64,000 nt of DNA from Monodelphis domestica (taxonomy: Eukaryota; Chordata; Mammalia; Didelphimorphia; Didelphidae), in contig NC_077229.1 in the NCBI RefSeq assembly GCF_027887165.1, positions 344,639,380 to 344,703,379 on the forward strand, given 5' to 3'. Position numbers and translations under genes: made by a program. The notes beneath the pieces were generated by a model, which saw only the letters and a list, made by a program, of their open reading frames with translations, was not told the origin of the DNA and made no database searches. Positions 59,605 through 64,000 of the stretch are shown here, one piece after another (within the stretch, counting starts at the first letter, position 1; each line of letters starts with the position of its first letter).

Positions 59605-59804
59605 GGGGCAGCTGGGTAGCTCAGTGGATTGAGAGCCGGCCTAGAGATGGGAGGTCCTAGGTTCAAATCTGACCTCAGACACTTCCCAGCTGTGTGACCC
59701 TGGGCAAGTCACTTAACTCCCATTGCCTAGCCCTTACCACTCTTCTGCCTTGGAGCCAATACACAGTATTGACTCCAATGACGGAAGGCAAGGGTTTCAA
59801 AAAA
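59605..59804 (+). repeat. SINE type A with perfect 14-bp target duplication, inside an L2 tail
   Basis: Flanked by AAATGTTAGTTGAA at 59591-59604 and 59805-59818. It is complete, from GGGGCAGCTGGGTAGCTCAG to GGAAGGCAAGGGTTTC and the A-tail. The host sequence is a plus-sense L2 end (59515-59604). Confidence 0.93.
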
Positions 59805-60499
59805 AAATGTTAGTTGAATGAATTACCAAATGAATGAGGATCATAGCAAACACCAAATAGATAGAGGATAATTATTATGGGAGACATAAAAACTGCTGAT
59901 CAATTTTGAGTAATAAAAGATTTATATATGTTCCTGTTTGCTCATTTATAATAAATAACCTTATGATGATAGATAGAGCAATGGACCCTATAGAAATAGT
60001 GAAAAATAAATCATTTCCTTTAAAATGGTTCTCTAGAAATGACATTTGAGGAGCTAAAGATTGTTGACAGCCCTGTACTTACCAGAATATTTATAGAAAG
60101 CATAACGAAACCATAATAAAGTTACTGGAGCTTCAGCTAACAACTAAATTGAACTTCGTCACTATACAAAGCTAATAAGAAGACTGGAAAAACAGTTTCA
60201 TAAAGGCAGCAGCAAAGGACCAGTTGTTTTCTCCCCTGTAAAGGAATAGCTTCCCCAATTTATTTGACCAAAGGTCCAATTGTTAAATCCTACACTGTCC
60301 TCTACTGAGTGATCTCATGCCACCATCATGCCCCTGATAACGCATTGCCAAACCTCAAACTACATAATAACTTCATCATCTTCCCTCTCTACTGTTAATC
60401 ACAGGCTACTAAATGGAATTGGAGGAAGTTATGCAACTACGCTGACCTGGTCCACAACAAATTTGTGTTATCTGAACTGAACCATTACTAACACAACAT

Positions 60500-62510
60500 C
60501 AACCTATTACTCCTCCCTAATTAATTCTCTATCCCACAACGCTGTTTCAAACCTTCCCTTCTCTCTTCAGGCTTCCCATACTACTTCTTCCCCATGGCTT
60601 TTCAGATAAGGACCTCCCCTCATACATTCCTGAGAAAATAGAGGCCCCTTGCCTTGAATTGGCCTCCTCCCCTCTTCTCTAAATCCCCAAACCTCCTTTC
60701 CCTCTCTTTATTCCTACCACTAATGAAAAGTGGCCCTTCTTACAAAGGCCAATCCCTCTTTATGTACCTTTGATTCCATTCCTTCCCACCTTCTCCAGCA
60801 GATCCTTCCTCACACTCACTGTCTAAAATTATCCATCTCTACCTATCTTTTGGTTCCTTCTCCACTGCCCAGAATCATGTCTAAGTCTCTGCCATCCTTA
60901 CAAAATTCACTAGACTTCCATTCTCTCAAGCTGTTATGATCCTATATCTCTCTCTTTCACCACCAAATTCCTAGAAAATGCTTTTTCTACTTATTGCCTT
61001 CACTTCCCTCCCTCTCTTTACATCTCATTCCTTTGCATTCTGGTTCTGACCACATCACTAAAATGAAACTGCTTGCTCCAAAGTTATCAATGATCTCATT
61101 TTCTTAACCCTTCCCTTCCCTCTTAGAAACAGTACTGTGTGTTGGTTCCAAGGCAAAGCAGTAAGGGCTAAGCAATGGGTCGTGGTCACAAAGCTAGGAA
61201 GCATCTGAGACAAGATTAGAACCCAGTTTCTTCCATCTCTCAGCCTGGCTCTCAATCTCCTGAGCTGCCTAGTCACCCCCTCAACGATCTCTTAATTGTC
61301 AAACATGATGGTTGAGTCCTTTCTCAAACCTTCTTTCTTGATTTCTCTGTAATATATGAAGTTGTTGATTATCCTTCCTCAGATTCTCTCTTCACTGATT
61401 TCATGACACTTCTCCTTTTCCTTCTCCTACCTATCTGACTCATTTTCATTCTTCTTTGCTGGTTCATCATTCCTATTACCTTCTTTTACTAGAGTTTGGG
61501 GCCTGTCTTCTCTTTCTGTATGCTCTCATTTGCTAACCTCATCATTTTTTGTAGGTTCAATTATCATCTCTCCGAAAATGAGTTGCAGACTGAAACATTA
61601 GTCAAATAATCTCAACTTCCTATTAGATATTCCATATCCCTTATAATCTCAGTCTCAGTATGAACAAAACAGAATTCATTATCTTTCGGTAAAATTCTTT
61701 TTTCAAATTCTCCTATTTCTGTTGATATCTTTCTAGTCTTCCAAGACTCCAACCTAGTTATTATCCAGGGCTCCTCACTCTATCTCACCCCCACATAGAC
61801 ACTAGTTGCCAAATCTTATCATTTTTGACTTCACACATTTTCTTGAATCTGTCCCCTCTTTTCCCACACCACAACCACTCCAATTCTGCCTTCATCATTT
61901 CTTGCCTGGACTGTTTTAATGGCCTCTTAATTGATCACACAATCTCAAGTTTCTCCTCTTTCCAACCCATTCTTCATACAATTCTCCAAGTAATTTGCTC
62001 AAGCACACCTGAATCCATCCCTCCCCTACTCCATAATCTGCCATGTTTCCCTATTGTTTCAAAGATCACAATAATTCTTTTATCTGGCATTTAAAGTCCT
62101 TCATAATCAGGTTCCAAACCTACATATTCAGTCTAAAGACTCAACATCCCTCTCCATGCCTGAGATGACCTTCTTGTAGCTCTTTGAACAGAGCACTCCA
62201 GCATCCGTCTGCACAACTTTGAACTGCCTGTCACCCATGCCTGCAGTGCCCTTTCTCCTCATTTCTGCCTCTTAGAAGTCCTTGTTTCCTTCAAAACTTG
62301 ACTCAAATGCTAACCCAACCCCTCCACATAGCCCTTCCTGATTTCCTCCAGCAGCTAGCATCTGCCCCTCAAATTTCCCTCACTTAGTTTGCATATGATT
62401 ACCTGTACTTAAATATGTATATCCTTGAAGATAGGAACTATTTCTCCCCACCCCACCCCATCTCCAATACTTAATATACTGTAGGTGTTTAATCAATGTG
62501 TACTGATTAA
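60500..62510 (+). repeat. Sense L2 LINE fragment with SINE insertion
   Basis: Plus-strand L2 ORF2 end and 3' region: AACGATCTCTTAATTGTCAA, TTTGGGGCCTGTCTTCTCTT, GTCTTCCAAGACTCCAACCT, TTCTTGCCTGGACTGTTTTA and TAGGTGTTTAATCAATGTGT. Interrupted by an antisense SINE type A at about 61096-61280, flanked by TCAATGATCTC and TCAACGATCTC. Confidence 0.65.
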
Positions 62511-64000
62511 TTACATCCTTTGATTAACAGAAAAACATAATGTAAGTAACTAAACCTATGAGCAGAAACATAATCCTTGTTCTGGTCATTTTAGACTAAA
62601 ATTTCTCCCAGGATCAAAAATGGATTTAAAAGCCACCAGACTGAGTGAAACCAAGGCCAGAAAGCCTCCCTGGCAGGAGACTGCCAGAGTTCTGTCCTTG
62701 AATAGTAGATAACTTTTTTCTGTGGACAGAGAAAAAAGACAGTCAAGACGCCACAATTTATCAAACTGCCAATTACAAGATTATTGTGAACAAAGGCTTT
62801 CATCGTGTTATGATCAAAATTATTTCAAGAAACTGATTTTTGGGTAAGAATTTAATTTATTGAGTATATCAGGTTTATTGCTTAGGCCAGCATCATAACC
62901 AATAAGATGATATAGGTCTCCATGGCTCTTTCAGGACCAGGGACGACCTGAGACAGATTTTTTAAGACTTCATTTTTCAGCCCCTCCCTTGAACATCCTA
63001 AGACATCTTTAATTGGTATTGGCTAATTAAGAGTTGGTCTATCAACCTATCCATCCCACCCTATACCTACAAGTGTACAGATAGGTCATACACACTGGAA
63101 AAATCCTTCTCCCCTTCATTTAAATATTCAAATTCTGTTAAAAAGGAAGATATTCTTTGGAATTTCCAAGAAAATGCAAAAAGTAGCAAACTAGATGGTA
63201 TTTTTGACCCAGATCCAACACAGGAAATCACTCCAATATACAAAAATTAAATACAATATATGAAAAATAAATTCTCAGACTAATAAATATCTGCGAATCA
63301 AGAGATATTATATGACATAACAAATAGTGTACTAGCCTTGAAGTCAAGAAGGCTTGAGTTTAAATTCCATCTCAAATACTTATTAGCTGTATGACCCTGG
63401 GCAAGTCATTTAACTTCCCTGGACCTTTAAAATCCCTCTCAGCTCTACACTTATGAATGCTTACCCAATAAAATGTTTGTGATTTCATTGCAATGTAAGG
63501 TAAGACAAATCTGCACAAACAGAAAATGACATACAACAAAGCTTTTAACCCCCTTTCCATGGGAAAGGAGGAATACCAGTAATAGCTAGGCACTTTGTGG
63601 TTTAGAGGATAACCAATAGAAGAGCCAAAGCTGAACTGAAGGGCAACCAGGACAGGCCTGCTTTCTCTGGTGGTTGGCTTTGTACCAATATATTTCTCTC
63701 TCCATCTCTGCTTCTCTGTTAGGTGTCCATGGAAGTTCTCCTTTGCTACACGTTCAGCAGCTCTCTCCCTTTCTTCTCCCACCCCTCTTCTTTCCCTTTC
63801 TTTCTCTTTCCCCTTTTCCTATCTACCTATCTTCTTACCCCTCTGAATTCTCCTCTCTTCAAATACATCTGTTTTTCTCTTTCTGTCTACCTAACCACAT
63901 CTAGTCTACCAAGAAAAAAAATTACTAATGCTTTTAAATTAAAGCAAATTATTTACATTTTGTTCCAAATTGAACCTCTAATTCTTTCTGCCTCTGTGTT
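62511..64000. other. Upstream flank, mostly unassigned
   Basis: No gene recognised. About 63300-63465 is an old SINE plus (CTGGGCAAGTCATTTAACTT). 63690-63900 is pyrimidine-rich. Confidence 0.5.

Noticed and set aside
59605..59804. tRNA-like promoter boxes in the SINEs as possible tRNA genes
   Set aside because: The B-box-like GGTTCAAATC words are part of repeated SINE units with A-tails; no full cloverleaf was found.
57000..64000. VPS4B or another neighbour of the serpin cluster upstream of SERPINB5
   Set aside because: No exon with similarity was seen; long frames here are short, unsupported or lie in L2 and SINE repeats.
1..64000. CRISPR arrays, operons or phage-like modules
   Set aside because: No regularly spaced direct repeats with unique spacers and no dense coding; the window is eukaryotic with introns and retroelements.

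Overview
This is vertebrate nuclear DNA, most likely from a marsupial of the opossum type. The interspersed repeats are marsupial-style tRNA-derived SINEs (heads like GGCAGCTAGGTGGCACAGTG), very young L1 copies, abundant old L2 and CR1/L3 LINEs and several retroviral LTRs. CpG is scarce except around 56.0-56.6 kb. The species is inferred from repeat content and protein divergence, not from a database search.

One host gene is present: SERPINB5 (maspin, a clade B serpin) on the minus strand. Six coding exons between 33862 and 20029 join in frame to give exactly 375 residues, the length of human maspin. A non-coding first exon is inferred near 56.4 kb, giving a 22.5-kb first intron and a gene of about 37.6 kb. 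The 3' UTR probably ends near 18.87 kb. Five of the six introns have GT-AG borders; the intron after coding exon 3 starts with GC.

Layout: 1-5.4 kb, remains of an endogenous retrovirus and LTRs. 5.4-12.6 kb, an antisense L2 LINE broken up by LTRs, a young 5'-truncated L1 (open for over 700 codons), a SINE piece and, at its end, a hAT DNA transposon with perfect 8-bp target duplications. 13-18.7 kb, SINEs, CR1/L3 and a second young L1 end. 18.9-56.5 kb, SERPINB5 with repeat-filled introns, including a 7SL RNA pseudogene, LTRs with 4-, 5- and 6-bp target duplications, and a long polypurine tract. 56.5-64 kb, upstream flank with old L1, L2 and SINEs and no recognisable gene.

No bacterial-type operon, CRISPR array or novel multi-gene system is visible. 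The points of interest are the serpin's sequence and splicing, and the nested record of transposon insertions. Repeat borders were drawn by eye and are approximate unless a target duplication is given.
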